Counted from the stretch's first letter, positions 1 through 10,875 are shown. The stretch is 64,000 nt of DNA from Ptiloglossa arizonensis (GCF_051014685.1 NC_135059.1:3410001-3474000); one strand, 5' to 3'. The notes: generated by a model not told the origin, from the letters alone. A program made the numbers and translations.

Positions 1-1617
1 TGGCTTCTGTAAATTAGGTAAACAATAGCGACAACCATCAAACGGAGCAGAAGTCTCCGCAGCCCTAGAATCTATCCACAGGATCTATCTAAGTTGGGTT
101 ACAACAACCCTCGCACAGTTCCTAATTATAGTCCAACCAATCCTATTAATAAGAAATATAGAAAATAGTTCCATAAAATATAGTTACGTGTCCATGGCCG
201 CTGCAAATCCTATAAACAATAGCGACAACTCCGCAGCCCTAGGATCTATCTGTAGGGTCTATCTAAATTGGGTTACAGCAATCCTTGCACACTTCTTAAT
301 TACCGCCCAACCAATTCTATCAACAAGAAATATAAAAAATAGTTCCATAAAATATAGTTACGTGTCCATGGCTTCTGTAAATCCTATAAACAATAGCGAC
401 AACCACCTAACGGAGCAGAAGTGCTCCGCAGCCCTAGGATCTATCCACAGGATCTATCTACGTTGAGTTTCAACAACCCTTGCACAGTTCCTAATCATAG
501 TCCACCCAGTCCAATCAACAAGAAATATAAAAAAAGCTTCATAAAGTATAATTACGCGTCCATGGCTTCTGTAAATCCTATAAACAATAGCGACAACCAC
601 CTAACGGAGCAGAAGTCTCCGCAGCCCTAGGATCTATCCACAGGATCTATCTACATTGAGTTTCAACAACCCTCGCACAGTTCCTAATCATAGTCCACCC
701 AATCCAATCAACAAGAAATATAAAAAAAGCTTCATAAAATATAATTACGCGTCCATGGCTTCTGTAAATCCTATAAACAATAGCGACAACCACCTAACGG
801 AGCAGAAGTCTCCGCAGCCCTAGTATCTATCCACAGGATCTATCTACGTTGAGTTTCAACAACCCTTGCACAGTTCCTAATTATAGTCCACCCAATCCAA
901 TCAACAAGAAATATAAAAAAAGCTTCATAAAATATAATTACGCATCCGTGGTCCCTGCAAATCCTATAAACAATAGCGACAACCACCTAACGGAGCAGAA
1001 GTCTCCGCAGCCCTAGGATCTATCCACAGGATCTATCTACTTTGAGTTTCAACAACCCTTGCACAGTTCCTAATCATAGTCCACCCAGTCCAATCAACAA
1101 GCAATATAAAAAAAGCTTCATAAAGTATAATTACGCGTCCATGGCTTCTGTAAATCCTATAAACAATAGCGACAACCACCTAACGGAGCAGAAGTGCTCC
1201 GCAGCCCTAGGATCTATCCACAGGATCTATCTACGTTGAGTTTCAACAACCCTTGCACAGTTCCTAATCATAGTCCACCCAATCCAATCAACAAGAAATA
1301 TAAAAAAAGCTTCATAAAATATAATTACGCGTCCATGGCTTCTGTAAATCCTATAAACAATAGCGACAACCACCTAACGGAGCAGAAGTCTCCGCAGCCC
1401 TAGGATCTATCCACAGGATCTATCTACGTTGAGTTTCAACAACCCTTGCACAGTTCCTAATTATAGTCCACCCAATACAATCAACAAGAAATATAAAAAA
1501 CATCCATAAAATATAGTTACGCATCCGTGGTCCCTGCAAATCCTATAAACAATAGCGACAACCACCTAACGGAGCAGAAGTCTCCGCAGCCCTAGGATCT
1601 ATCCACAGGATCTAGCT
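1..1617. repeat. 193-bp satellite array, about 8.4 copies, cut by the window edge
   Basis: A tandem array. The anchor CCTATAAACAATAGCGAC recurs at 209, 383, 577, 770, 963, 1156, 1350 and 1542, which gives spacings of 174, 194, 193, 193, 193, 194 and 192 bp. A diverged copy starts at base 1, so the array continues out of the window to the left. The copy beginning at 209 lacks about 20 bp. Private variants are shared between non-adjacent copies: an extra G in the motif GAAGTGCTCCGC occurs in the copies at 383 and 1156, and ATCCGTGGTCCCTGC occurs before the copies at 963 and 1542. This suggests unequal exchange or conversion within the array. Short open frames run through it, but 193 is not a multiple of three and frames shift between copies, so coding is unlikely. 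The last copy ends near 1617 at an abrupt change to CpG-rich unique DNA. Confidence 0.97.
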
Positions 1618-2239
1618 ACGTTTCGTTCTCTCCGTCCGCGCGGTGCTGGCGGTTAAGCAGCCGAAGGGGGAAGAAAAAAAAGGAACCCACCCCGAAGATG
1701 CAATTCCGAGCGTGCAGAGCGCGTCCGTGGCTCGTTAATTCCAGCGTGTGCGGCAGCGGATGCACGAGTCGCTCGTTTCCAGGCCACTTTTCACGAGCTG
1801 TGCCCGCTCGCGGTCGAGAAGAGCCCGCTCTAACGGCGATCAGGTGTCTTCCTCGTCGAACGGCCGTATCGCACTGAAAGAGCGGAATGGGCGGTGTCGG
1901 GCGCGGACTCGAGCGAGTACGGAGACTTCACGGCGCGGAGAAACCATAAAGTTTCCCCCGTAACTTAGCGACCGGCACCAGGGCAGTAAAGGCAGCTCGG
2001 ATTTCTACGCGGCGACTAGAAACGAGCGCGCTGATGCGTCCGCGAGACGTAAAATCGCGTCGCTCCCAACCCTCTTCCCGCATGCTTCAAAAGGGGCTGT
2101 AAAACTCGGACGCGTCCTGCCTGTTGTGAAGAGATTACGACGATTTCCCATTTCTTTCTACCGGTTTCTCACCTAAACTGTATCGACGCGACTTTCTCAA
2201 GAATTTCCTCCCCTGAGTTCCGAGACTGATCGTTCGGAG
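1618..2239. other. CpG-rich unique stretch beside the satellite
   Basis: This is the GC-richer flank of the satellite. It holds a purine run near 1667-1685 and many CG dinucleotides up to about 2110, then becomes more AT-rich. Its composition resembles the promoter-like islands elsewhere in the window, but I see no TATA box with a matching initiator and no recognisable protein. The 71-codon frame at 1748-1963 is arginine-rich and unconvincing. Confidence 0.4.
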
Positions 2240-2405
2240 TAAATCTTCGCTAATTGGAGTCGAATTTTTCGGTCTCCTATCCAAGATCTTCGATTCGATT
2301 TTTTTTAGCGATCCCCAGCGAGGGAATATCGATTACAGTTAAATCTTCGCTAATTGGCGTTGGATTTTCCGGTTTCTGAATATCCAAGATCGGAGATCTT
2401 CGATG
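2240..2405. repeat. 100-bp local duplication
   Basis: The sequence TAAATCTTCGCTAATTGG starts at 2240 and again at 2340. It is followed in both copies by a similar GG.TTTTYCGGT segment and then a TATCCAAGATC motif. The offset is exactly 100 bp. The copies have diverged by several substitutions and small gaps, so the duplication is not recent. Confidence 0.8.
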
Positions 2406-4000
2406 CGTCTGAATGTATACACGCGAGGCAAAAGGTATTTTGCGTTCAAAGTAGAGGAGAAAGATTCAAGTTGTTATTGATCAGTGGCGAGACGACGTCG
2501 AGGTTATCCAATAACCTTTAGAATTGATTCTCTCCTTAGTAGCTTTAGAATTGATTATCAAATTATTTCAAGGAATGTCTTCGAACGATTCGAGAGTCAT
2601 CGAAATGTACGATTGTCGTATCGATGTACGTGTCGATGTTCGTTTAATTAACGATGTACGTTAGATTAATTGCATTTAGTACGACACTCGGTGAATTACA
2701 CTCGCATTTCATCGGAAATAAAATAGTTATAATTATCGAAGAAAGTAAATTTTCACATCGGTTTATCGTCGACTGGTGGACCTTGTTTTTTTTAATCAAA
2801 TATCGCAGTAACTGCAAATCAAATATTCAGAGAGAATTGACACACGTATTACGCGAGAAATTATTAAAAAATTGACAAACGATCAACTCAGCAAAGATTT
2901 ATTATAGTATTGCCAATCTTCTCGCGGTCTCAATGATGCTTCGCGTTTAAATTACATCAATGGTACGAGAAATGTCAACAACTACATCTTACTAATACCA
3001 ATGATAACTTATTTCCATACCTGTTTGATATCACAGCAGGATACTTGGAAATCGATATGTACCGAGATTAATAAGTATGCCTTTGGATCGATCTCGCCAT
3101 TATCGATCAGCGATTCATTGGACACGATGATGCTCGAATCGATTAAAGATTTCGTACATTGTCTGTGGTACATGGTTCGCGTGAAACTGTAAATAAATGG
3201 CTACGTAACAACATCGTTTCTTCTTTTTTAATATCTCGACACGAAAAAAGGAATATAATGCTCTTTTGCATTACGACTGTACAAGCAAGTTACACGTTCT
3301 TCCGTTTAAAGGTTGCAACTATGTAACGCTACCTTTACGTTCTTCGGCTCATTATTGCCAAAAGTTTCGAATACTGAGGTGCCTGAAATGTTAGCAAACT
3401 GTCTGAGTATTTTTCCAATAAAAATAGAGAAAACTGTAGTTACCAATGTCTGGTATTACTTCTCCAGACCGTCCATACCGTGAATTTTGTATTATTACTA
3501 TTATTACAGCAACGTAAAGATTACAATCATTGTTACTTGTATCGTATTTACAATATATAATAAATATTTTTTATCGAAAATGCGTTCCTGGAAATATTCG
3601 AACAATGACAGTATAACCAGGATAAAATTATATTTTCGCGAGAACCTTGATGCAATTACGGTCCAAGGCCAACCAAAAGGTATTTCCACTGGTAAATCGA
3701 AATATTATAAAAAAAAAACACTTGCACCAAACCTGTAACACTGAATAATTCTTTTATATCGTATTCCAAAACGCAACTAATCAAACCCCTCGATCGTAAC
3801 TTTCGAATTGTTCGAAAGACCAGTTTCAATGATTCACCGTCTATTGTATTCACGTCGTGACTGGCATGGATGCAAATTGCTCGAAAAAGAATCGATAAAC
3901 TCGCGGAGAATAATTTCTTTTCCCAGTAAAGAGGAAACATCGTTCGTTTCTCGACGAGTCGAGAAAATCGTTCGCGGTACGTTGCCGGGATAAAACGGAT
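2406..4000. other. AT-rich unique DNA, nothing recognised
   Basis: I find no repeat, transposon end, RNA gene or recognisable protein here. The open frames at 2654-2875, 3001-3192 and 3487-3738 are short, match no family I know and have no splice or start context that stands out. Confidence 0.5.
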
Positions 4001-4720
4001 TCTCGATCTCGATGAAACGGATCGAGATCTTGAATTAATTTTACCGCGTTCGCGGAATATTTTCCGCGGCGTTGTCTCATGAATATACGGTGTCGAGGTT
4101 GTGCACGTGTAATAGGTAAATACATAGACTCGGGCAGTCATCGTACGCCGATCGTGGAATCCCCGGCGCGAGCGGAACGAATGCAACCAAGTCGCCGCGG
4201 CGTCGGCGATTCGAGATCTCCTCTTCCGCGTCCACGCGAGATGCGACCGATCCGATGAGATACACATACGTATATTCACGTATGTTGCACGTATGTTGTT
4301 CACCGGTTGCGCGCCGGTAATTATCAAAGTCGTAAGGGGCAGCCGGCTAATGAGGCCGGTTCGTTACGACCTGTCGATTAAAATCGTGCCGACCGTCGCT
4401 CGTTTCGCGCGCGCCCGACGCGCGATTCGCGTTCATTGATACCGTCGTCGCGCGATGCAAACGAGCACGCTCGTTTCGGAATTCAGGACGATCGGGACCG
4501 CGTTTTCATACGCGATCGATCCGCGATTCGAACGACGCATGCGCGGTTCGTTGTCCCCGGATGAACCATAAAATCCCAGAAGACATCGATCTCGATCATT
4601 TGGAGATTTTACAGCGTTAACGTGCGGATCATCCACGCGCGACCAATTAACCAACGCGTCGTATACGAACGCCTCGATTGGTAATTTACAAGCGATTTAC
4701 CGAGAACATTTCGTACCGAA
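4001..4720. other. CpG-rich island with TACGTA-type runs
   Basis: The base composition shifts to high CpG between about 4120 and 4660. Near 4265-4300 there are repeated ACGTAT motifs. The longest open frame of the window (3656-4327, minus strand, 223 codons) crosses it. That frame is full of arginine and serine and is overlapped by other open frames on the same strand, as expected from CG-rich, stop-poor DNA. I call this candidate regulatory or promoter DNA at most. Confidence 0.3.
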
Positions 4721-6718
4721 CCGTTTCGTACGAATGGATGGAACATCTATTCGTGGATCAATAATCTTAAATAAAATTTGATTTGGAACAGCAATCGGAT
4801 GAAATTATGAGAAATAATATCTTGATTACGTCCCGGAACGTTGTTCGAAAATAAGCCGAAATATCGATTCGTTTTGGAATAAAATTGAATAACTGTCATC
4901 GTTTACATAACGAGTAGACTGTAAAATTTGCTAGTCATTTGCAAATAAAAAGCTAGTTATTTTTTAACCAAGCACGTAATATTTTCGTTTTGCATGTCAT
5001 GGATGGAAATTGCTATCGAAGTTCGCACGTGGATACTTTGTGGGTACTTTTTGCGATTTATGTAAATAGTTACCGTACAGTGTATTCGAAATTATGGATA
5101 CGTACGATGGGCGATGGATACACATAATTTGAATAAAATATATTCATTGTAACTAGTTTCTGATTTCAATGAAAAATTTGTAATTTTATCTACCGAATAC
5201 TTTTGGAGCATTTTGTCGTTTCGAAGACAGAATTATTACTTTGGAAGCTGTTTTGCGTAAACAGAAATGAAACCTTGACGAAGTCAGTTAACTCTTGAAA
5301 CAGTATTTTTGCTAACGTTGTTTCAAAGCTGTCTAAATCTGTCCATAATTACACGGGTCTTATTCACGCGGACGTAATCCAAATGGTGAATTCGGCGGGC
5401 AAAAATTAATGAAAACAGTTCTTGGAAATATTCGTCCCTTGTTTCCATGTGGCGAGCATTGTCGTATTTCAATAATTCTCGTTACAAGCCGAGCTAGCGT
5501 AACTGATTTCACGCAGCTGTTTACCATCGACGCTTCGTACCTCGTGTGTGACCTTACTGACTGACTGTAAACGCTTTCATAATATTGTACGAATCATGAC
5601 ATCGGTCTATTTTATAGATAAAAGCAGGATGCGTCAAACATTTCTAATACAGTTCTCTGATCATTTCTATTCGAAGCGATAATGGCAGCGTACAGAAATG
5701 CAGAAATGGCAGATACGCATTTAACGTGTGGGTACGTCTTGGCTGATTGCGACGTTGTTTTGTCTAGACACCTGTACGCGGAATGTCTTCTTAATAGACG
5801 TTTGCCAAATAGGAGAACGTTCGAAAGAATACGCGAATCGCTCACCGAAGAGCGGCTTATTTGGAAAATGCACTTCTATCGACGGTAGACCTAGAGCCGC
5901 TAGGTCTGCAGATTTGGAAGAGCGAGGCATCAAACGCATCGAACGATACGTGCATCGCTCGAACGATTGCAAGAATGGAGAACGTGGGACACGCGATTGT
6001 TTAAAGAATTCCGCGCGACGAACAGCTGTATACGTGTCGTGTGCAAACTGTTCGAAGACTTCGCGGTGACTTTCTTTCGTGAATGGCCCTTTGCTCGTGA
6101 TTGGTATAAATTTTCTTTTATTATGAATGTGTAGCTTTCGTAAAATTTGCCACGTAGGCATTTGGCGCGTAGATCAAAAGTTATTTCTGCTTGTATCGTC
6201 AGGATCGAGTAATTTCCCAATCGGAGTTATCGCGTCAAAATCAGATAATCCACGCGCTGTTACGCAATGGATACACCGCCATCGATTTAACGTCAACGCT
6301 TACGCAGGATCAATTGTATAAGTTTTTGTACCTTGAGAACTAGCTGGTAAATATTGTGCCAATTTTTTTAGAAACACGAAGTTGTGCGTATGTGTTTTAT
6401 CGTATCGAATACAATGAAATCAACGAGTGTGTTCAGGATGATATTCGTTGTGTTTTCAGAAAAGGTACAAGTGCGAAACGATAAGCAACGAAGGCAGAAC
6501 GTAACTTTAAGAGAACGTGCACGAAGGTGTAACGAGAACGATCGAGAGAAATGTGTATACATAGATATAGAAATAAAATATATGAACTATATGGGTGTCT
6601 GACAGGAGCAGCGACACAAAAACGGTATGGTTATACAACGAAATTAATATATGTGCTCGTGAGCTATATTTTATTCATTCCCTTTTTTATCAATCGAAGA
6701 ACTTGTACCCGTAAATCA
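4721..6718. other. Unique DNA, nothing recognised
   Basis: There is no array and no transposon end. Around 5690-6160 both strands are open: 5728-6069 plus (113 codons) and 5721-6161 minus (146 codons). Neither translation resembles a protein family I know. Such paired frames are common in this window. Confidence 0.45.
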
Positions 6719-6770
6719 ATGAATAAATAAATAAATAAAGAAATATATATTGTATATGTATATATAATTG
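6719..6770. repeat. AATA/TA-rich low-complexity tract
   Basis: A run of AATA tetramers followed by TATATA and TGTATATG-type sequence. AATA-type runs can be tails of non-LTR retroelements, but no element body is visible upstream, so I treat it as a simple repeat. Confidence 0.8.
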
Positions 6771-7998
6771 TCAATTTTTTATTAGGGGTTATCGAGTATC
6801 AAATGTGTACTTCGACTCGTTGACATTTATCTTTGAGATTTTCTTCGTGTCTCCCTTCTCGGTGACGTTTAATATTAATGTGGAGCGATTGCGCATGATT
6901 TCGAGTAATATCAATTTAACTTTTGACCTTTCGCACCTTGTATTTCTTATCGTTCTTCTCGCAGTTCATTTAATCCATTACTCGATTAAATCCTCGAGAA
7001 AATGGCGACCAAATCTGTTCCTTTCTCGTTGAAAATTAACGAATTTCGAGTATACGCTTAAAGTTGGGCGTACACTGTCGCTCAACATTCTTGATATTGT
7101 AAAAAATCGATCGATAGTATTTCAACAAGTAAGTAACACCGTGAGAGAGACTATAAAAATATTAACCACCAGGACAGAGATTACAATCAAGAATGACTAT
7201 AGATAAATTGATGAGAAAAAGATTTCACTCTGTCTAACTATTTTATTAACACATCGAACGAGTTAGAATTTCCTAAACTTTTATACAAATTGTAATTAGT
7301 CGCGAAATCTAATAACTGTCCCAAGACTTTTGTTCTTCGGTGCACCTTTATTTCATTCGTTTGTAATTGTTGCGCGAAACCGACTAATTCTCGACCATTA
7401 TTGCGAATTTTACTATGTCGTAAGCCGTATCTTCTTTCTTTCGTCAATTTCACTTCTCGTCCCGGTAGAAGCACAGTTTTATTGTCTTGGTTAATTGAGT
7501 TTAAGTTGTACCATAGCTATATTTGGAAATCGGTACTAGTTCGCCATGTTGTGCAACGCAAAGTCTTCGTTCGATATGTGGGAGGATATTCAAAAAGTTA
7601 CATCGTGTTTCGATATTTTCGTAGCTTTCGAAAGGTGTTACCTCGATAAACGTTGCAGCATCAGCAAATCTCACACTTATCGTGTGTTTTTTAGAACGAT
7701 CATTGTTCCAAAATCGTACCTGCACGTGCATTTCTAAATCGTACGTAGAGAACAAATATCAAAACTAAATTCTTTACAGTTTTATATAAAATAAGGTAAG
7801 TAATACATCCAAAAGAAAGAAATTGGGGGAAGTCAAAGTATCAGAGAAGAGGAGGAAAATTATCGATAAAGATGAGAATCTGAATCGATATTAGACCTTC
7901 TACCTTGTTTATTGAAACTTGTAACCGATATGAGATGTTCATTCTTATTTCTCTGTGCTTTGTCAACGTGTTGAAATAATAAGTCACGTTTCGATGTA
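6771..7998. other. AT-rich unique DNA upstream of the Tc1-type element
   Basis: No gene or repeat is recognised. Near 7795 there is a splice-donor-like AAGGTAAGTAA, but no supporting exon. The TA at 7997-7998 is the left target-site duplication of the element that begins at 7999. Confidence 0.45.
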
Positions 7999-8023
7999 CA
8001 GTGGCTCCAAAAAGTATTTGCAC
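7999..8023 (+). repeat. Left terminal inverted repeat of the Tc1-type element
   Basis: A 25-bp terminal inverted repeat starting CAGTGG immediately after the TA at 7997-7998. It differs from the right end at four positions (the 7th, 10th, 21st and 23rd bases). Confidence 0.85.
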
Positions 8024-8449
8024 GTTGTACTATAAAGAAATTCTTCTTACCTGTAAGACTGATTTCAATGAAAATTTGTGTACATGAAAGCATAATAGTG
8101 CATATACAGGGAAATATTTTTGGCAACAGGAAATTTCTTTAAAAGAGTGATATCAAGTTTCTAAGACTTTGTTGTTTTTCATATTTTTCTAATGTAACTT
8201 CTCTTGGCACTCTTTTGCGACAGAATAACAGAACCTTAAGAGCTGAACATTATTTCTATGAAAAGTTTTGCTCTACTTCACACTATTACGAAATCATATT
8301 TGAAAAATCGAAGAGAAAGCAGCACTGTAAAGGCTGATTTCAGACAATTTTAAACGATTGATATCTTCCAATGACTTTCATTTTCTTTGTAAAAAAAATT
8401 TCTCACAAAAATGTTCAGTTTTTAGTACTCCCTCGTTCAACTGTGAGAA

Positions 8450-9414
8450 AGATTTCCCTAAAAAATTGTATCGAAACAACGAAATGTGAATTTTTCGATC
8501 TTAATTTTATCCTCTCGAGGACACTTTTCGTCCAGAAAGAAATTACGCGGACAAACTTTCATTAAATTCAAACTTTTAGGTTAGGGGAATTCCCTGGTAA
8601 TATAGTGTATCGAAACAACGAAATGTTGAATTTTTCGATCTTAATTTTATCCTCTCGAGGACACTTTTCGTCCAGAAAGAAATTACGCGTACAAACTTTC
8701 ATTAAATTCGAATTTTTAGGTTAGGGGAATTCCCTGGTAATATAGTGTATCGAAACAACGAAATGTTGAATTTTTCGATCTTAATTTTATCCTCTCGAGG
8801 ACACTTTTCGTCCAGAAAGAAATTACGCGTACAAACTTTTAGGTTAGGGGAATTCCCTGGTAATACAGTGTATCGAAACAACGAAATGTTGAATTTTTCG
8901 ATCTTAATTTTATCCTCTCGAGGACACTTTTCGTCCAGAAAGAAATTACGCGTACAAACTTTCATTAAATTCGAATTTTTAGGTTAGGGGAATTCCCTGG
9001 TAATATAGTGTATCGAAACAACGAAATGTTGAATTTTTCGATCTTAATTTTATTCTCTCGAGGACACTTTTCGTCCAGAAAGAAATTACGCGGACAAACT
9101 TTCATTAAATTCGAATTTTTAGGTTAGGGGAATTCCCTGGTAATATAGTGTATCGAAACAACGAAATGTTGAATTTTTCGATCTTAATTTTATCCTCTCG
9201 AGGACACTTTTCGTCCAGAAAGAAATTACGCGTACAAACTTTTAGGTTAGGGGAATTCCCTGGTAATATAGTGTATCGAAACAACGAAATGTTGAATTTT
9301 TCGATCTTAATTTCATCCTCTCGAGGACACTTTTCGTCCAGAAAGAAATTACGCGTACAAACTTTCATTAAATTCGAAGTTTTAGGTTAGGGGAATTCCC
9401 TGGTAATATAGTGT
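8450..9414. repeat. 140/123-bp higher-order tandem array inside the transposon
   Basis: The anchor TTAGGGGAATTCCCTGG starts at 8581, 8721, 8844, 8984, 9124, 9247 and 9387. The spacings are 140, 123, 140, 140, 123 and 140 bp. The sequence of lengths 140-123-140 occurs twice, so the true repeated block is 403 bp. A diverged incomplete copy precedes it from about 8450. The short monomer lacks the CATTAAATTCGAA segment. Because 123 is a multiple of three, the junctions of the short monomer keep frames open on both strands (for example 8702-8965 minus). That is a by-product of unit length, not evidence of a gene. Each monomer contains an EcoRI-type GGAATTCC palindrome and a TTAGGTTAGG motif. The last monomer runs directly into the right transposon end. 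Confidence 0.95.
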
Positions 9415-9437
9415 ACGAATACTTTTTCGATCCACTG
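9413..9437 (-). repeat. Right terminal inverted repeat of the Tc1-type element
   Basis: The inverted partner of the left end, finishing in CCACTG at 9437 and followed by the TA at 9438-9439. It begins inside the GTGTA motif that also occurs in each tandem monomer (TAGTGTATCG), so the array monomer may derive in part from the terminal repeat. Confidence 0.83.
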
Positions 9438-9439
9438 TA

Positions 9440-9689
9440 CGTACACAGAACGTTCGATGGTTTCGCTCGGGGAATACTTGGCCCACGATGGTGAAAGTCC
9501 TCCAAGGAGGTACGATTAAAGCGCAGTCACCCTACCGTCGTCGCGGACGGATTAAGTTTGAACCCCTAAAAGGGAATCGTCGAGGGAATCCGGTGCCATT
9601 CGCGGCACCCGAAAACTTTCCTCTTTTTTCGGAGACGTCCGAGCGAAGTTCGCGCGAAGTCTGGCCGCTTTAAGAACCACGTTGAACGG
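9440..9689. other. Unique CpG-rich DNA
   Basis: There is no repeat and no recognised gene. It contains the small palindrome CCTCCAAGGAGG near 9499. The 61-codon frame at 9488-9673 resembles nothing I know. Confidence 0.4.
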
Positions 9690-9810
9690 ACTCGGCATGA
9701 AAGCGAGATAGCGATCCGACAACTTTAATTAACTTTGACATTGCCGCTGCAATTACGGGCGTCATTAAAGCCACCGGCATTGTAATTGAGTTAAGAAAAG
9801 CGATTTGTGC
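9690..9810. promoter_or_regulatory. Candidate cis-regulatory element with homeodomain-type sites
   Basis: The block has balanced composition unlike its neighbours and several TAAT-type sites: CTTTAATTAACTTTGAC near 9721, GTCATTAAAG near 9761 and TTGTAATTGAG near 9780. Clustered TAATTA motifs are typical binding sites of homeodomain proteins. It lies a few hundred bases upstream of the promoter-like block at 10080-10375, which would suit an enhancer for that promoter. Function is inferred from motifs only. Confidence 0.35.
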
Positions 9811-10079
9811 CGCGAGTAACCGGGAAAAGTCTCGCCACCGTTCGAGCAGCGTCGATTTTAGGTTCGACCGTTTCGTTGGCAGGTCTTTTCGCGATGTTGC
9901 GTCTTCACGTCGCTGTGTTTAGGATAAAAGTCTATCGAAACGAAAGAAGAACTTTTCGCATCGAAAAGAACCGGATCGGGAACAATAATCACGGAGGAGA
10001 GCGTGGTCGCGGTTCTCCTCGCCGCGATTCCTCTCTTCGCACGCCGTCTCGCAATCTGCCTCCGATCTCGCGGGGTCAA

Positions 10080-10375
10080 GAGATTATTTTATGAATATGC
10101 ATAAGCGTTACTCATACATATACATACCCGGGTAATTCATAATGGTCCACTCCCCCTACGACGTGTAACGAACGCCGCATTAATATCTAGTTTACTCTCG
10201 TATTTTGCGAGCTGCATCGCGTCAGTTCGCGGAGAGAGAGAGAAAGAGAGAGAAAAAGAGAGAAAGAGACCGTTTTAAGTGGCTTGTCGACACTTTGACA
10301 GAAACACGGTTACCACGAAACTGATATAACGTCATCCAGCGTAATTTTCGCTTATGAATAGTTATCGAGGTAAGT
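10080..10375 (+). promoter_or_regulatory. Candidate promoter and first exon: initiator, GAGA tract, ATG, consensus donor
   Basis: From 10085 to 10200 there are POU/homeodomain-like motifs (ATGAATATGCATAAG, GGTAATTCAT, GCATTAATATC). At 10222-10227 is TCAGTT, the arthropod initiator consensus, followed immediately by a 40-bp GAGA tract (10231-10270), the kind of sequence bound by GAGA factor. An ATG at 10354 opens a frame beginning M-N-S-Y-R, and 16 bases later GAGGTAAGT (donor GT at 10370-10371) matches the consensus 5' splice site. This is the layout of a short first exon of about 145 nt on the plus strand. No downstream exon is recognised, so the gene could be a long-intron gene continuing out of the window or a non-coding RNA. 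There is no transcript evidence. Confidence 0.35.
10231..10270. repeat. GA-rich microsatellite
   Basis: An imperfect GAGAGA tract with AAA interruptions. In insects such tracts in promoters are bound by GAGA-type factors. Here the tract begins four bases after a TCAGTT initiator-like motif. Confidence 0.9.
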
Positions 10376-10588
10376 CAAGACGAAGTAACGCGCGAAAAAG
10401 AGAAAAAAAAAGAAAGACAAAGGAACAGAGAAGAAAACGAACGAAAAATCGAGAACGGTGATAACAGTACTCGCGAGTAAATTCGTTGGGTGGTTATCGA
10501 GGATTTCGCGCGACATTTGACGGATAAATTTCTAGAGAATCGCACGAGGAATTCGCGATCATTGAAGGAATCGTATCGCTGTGCTTAA
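10376..10588. other. Unique DNA with an A-rich tract
   Basis: An A/G-rich run lies at about 10393-10445. Beyond it is unique CpG-containing DNA without recognised features up to the MITE. Confidence 0.4.
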
Positions 10589-10773
10589 CCCTTTCGATTA
10601 GCGTGTATACACGTTTAACGATTGGTACGCGCTGTGAACGCGCATACATATTCGAATTGGATACCATAAGCGCCGTGAACGCGTATACACATTCAAATTA
10701 GGCGCCACAAGCGCCATTTACTTATAAAGTAAAATATCCACACACTTGTCAAAAATATACAACACCGAAGTGG
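10589..10773. mobile_element. piggyBac-like MITE (185 bp) between TTAA sites
   Basis: The sequence TTAACCCTTTCG at 10585-10596 and its imperfect inverse CGAAGTGGTTAA at 10766-10777 bracket 185 bp. TTAA is the target duplicated by piggyBac transposases, and ends beginning CCCTTT or CCC are typical of that superfamily. The inner part carries two diverged copies of a roughly 50-bp GTGAACGCG-CATACA-TTC-AATT segment and the palindrome CGTGTATACACG. There is no coding capacity, so it would be a miniature element mobilised in trans. The ends are short and match imperfectly, so a chance arrangement cannot be excluded. Confidence 0.5.
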
Positions 10774-10875
10774 TTAAAGACACGATTGACGAGTCACAAT
10801 TAACGAGTTTAATTCGCAGAGGAAAACTCGCACGTATACTATATGTCATCGTGACGATTGAGTTGGTATGTGAAC

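Larger units (their letters stand above)
7999..9437. mobile_element. Non-autonomous Tc1/mariner-type DNA transposon (1,439 bp)
   Basis: The left end at 7999 reads CAGTGGCTCCAAAAAGTATT. The reverse complement of the right end, reading inward from 9437, is CAGTGGATCGAAAAAGTATT. The two ends match at 21 of 25 positions, and each is flanked by a TA dinucleotide (7997-7998 and 9438-9439). Ends beginning CAGTGGCTC.AAAAGTATT with a TA target are typical of Tc1-like elements, whose DDE transposases cut and paste at TA; that is family knowledge. Nothing inside resembles the roughly 340-residue transposase, so the copy could only move with help from another element. About 965 bp of the interior is a higher-order tandem array, which is unusual; the other roughly 450 bp (8024-8449) is AT-rich and unrecognised. 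Confidence 0.85.

Noticed and set aside
188..1403. Recurring MASVNPINNSDN-type peptides in the satellite
   Set aside because: The 193-bp period is not a multiple of three and the frames stop within each unit; this is repeat translation, not a gene.
1..1617. Possible CRISPR array because of regular repeats
   Set aside because: The whole 193-bp unit is repeated with no unique spacers, and the DNA is eukaryotic in character.
3656..4327. Longest open frame, 223 codons on the minus strand
   Set aside because: Arginine/serine-rich, no recognisable domain, overlapped by other open frames on the same strand, and located in stop-poor CpG-rich DNA.
5721..6161. 146-codon minus frame opposite a 113-codon plus frame
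   Set aside because: Both strands are open, neither matches a family I know, and no splice or promoter context favours one of them.
8702..9390. Repeated 41-residue peptide units on both strands in the transposon array
   Set aside because: They arise because the 123-bp monomer is a multiple of three; the 140-bp monomers break the frame, and the element is non-coding.
8575..9390. TTAGGTTAGG motifs that look like insect telomere repeats
   Set aside because: Only two TTAGG words per 140-bp monomer, interspersed with unrelated sequence; not a telomere.
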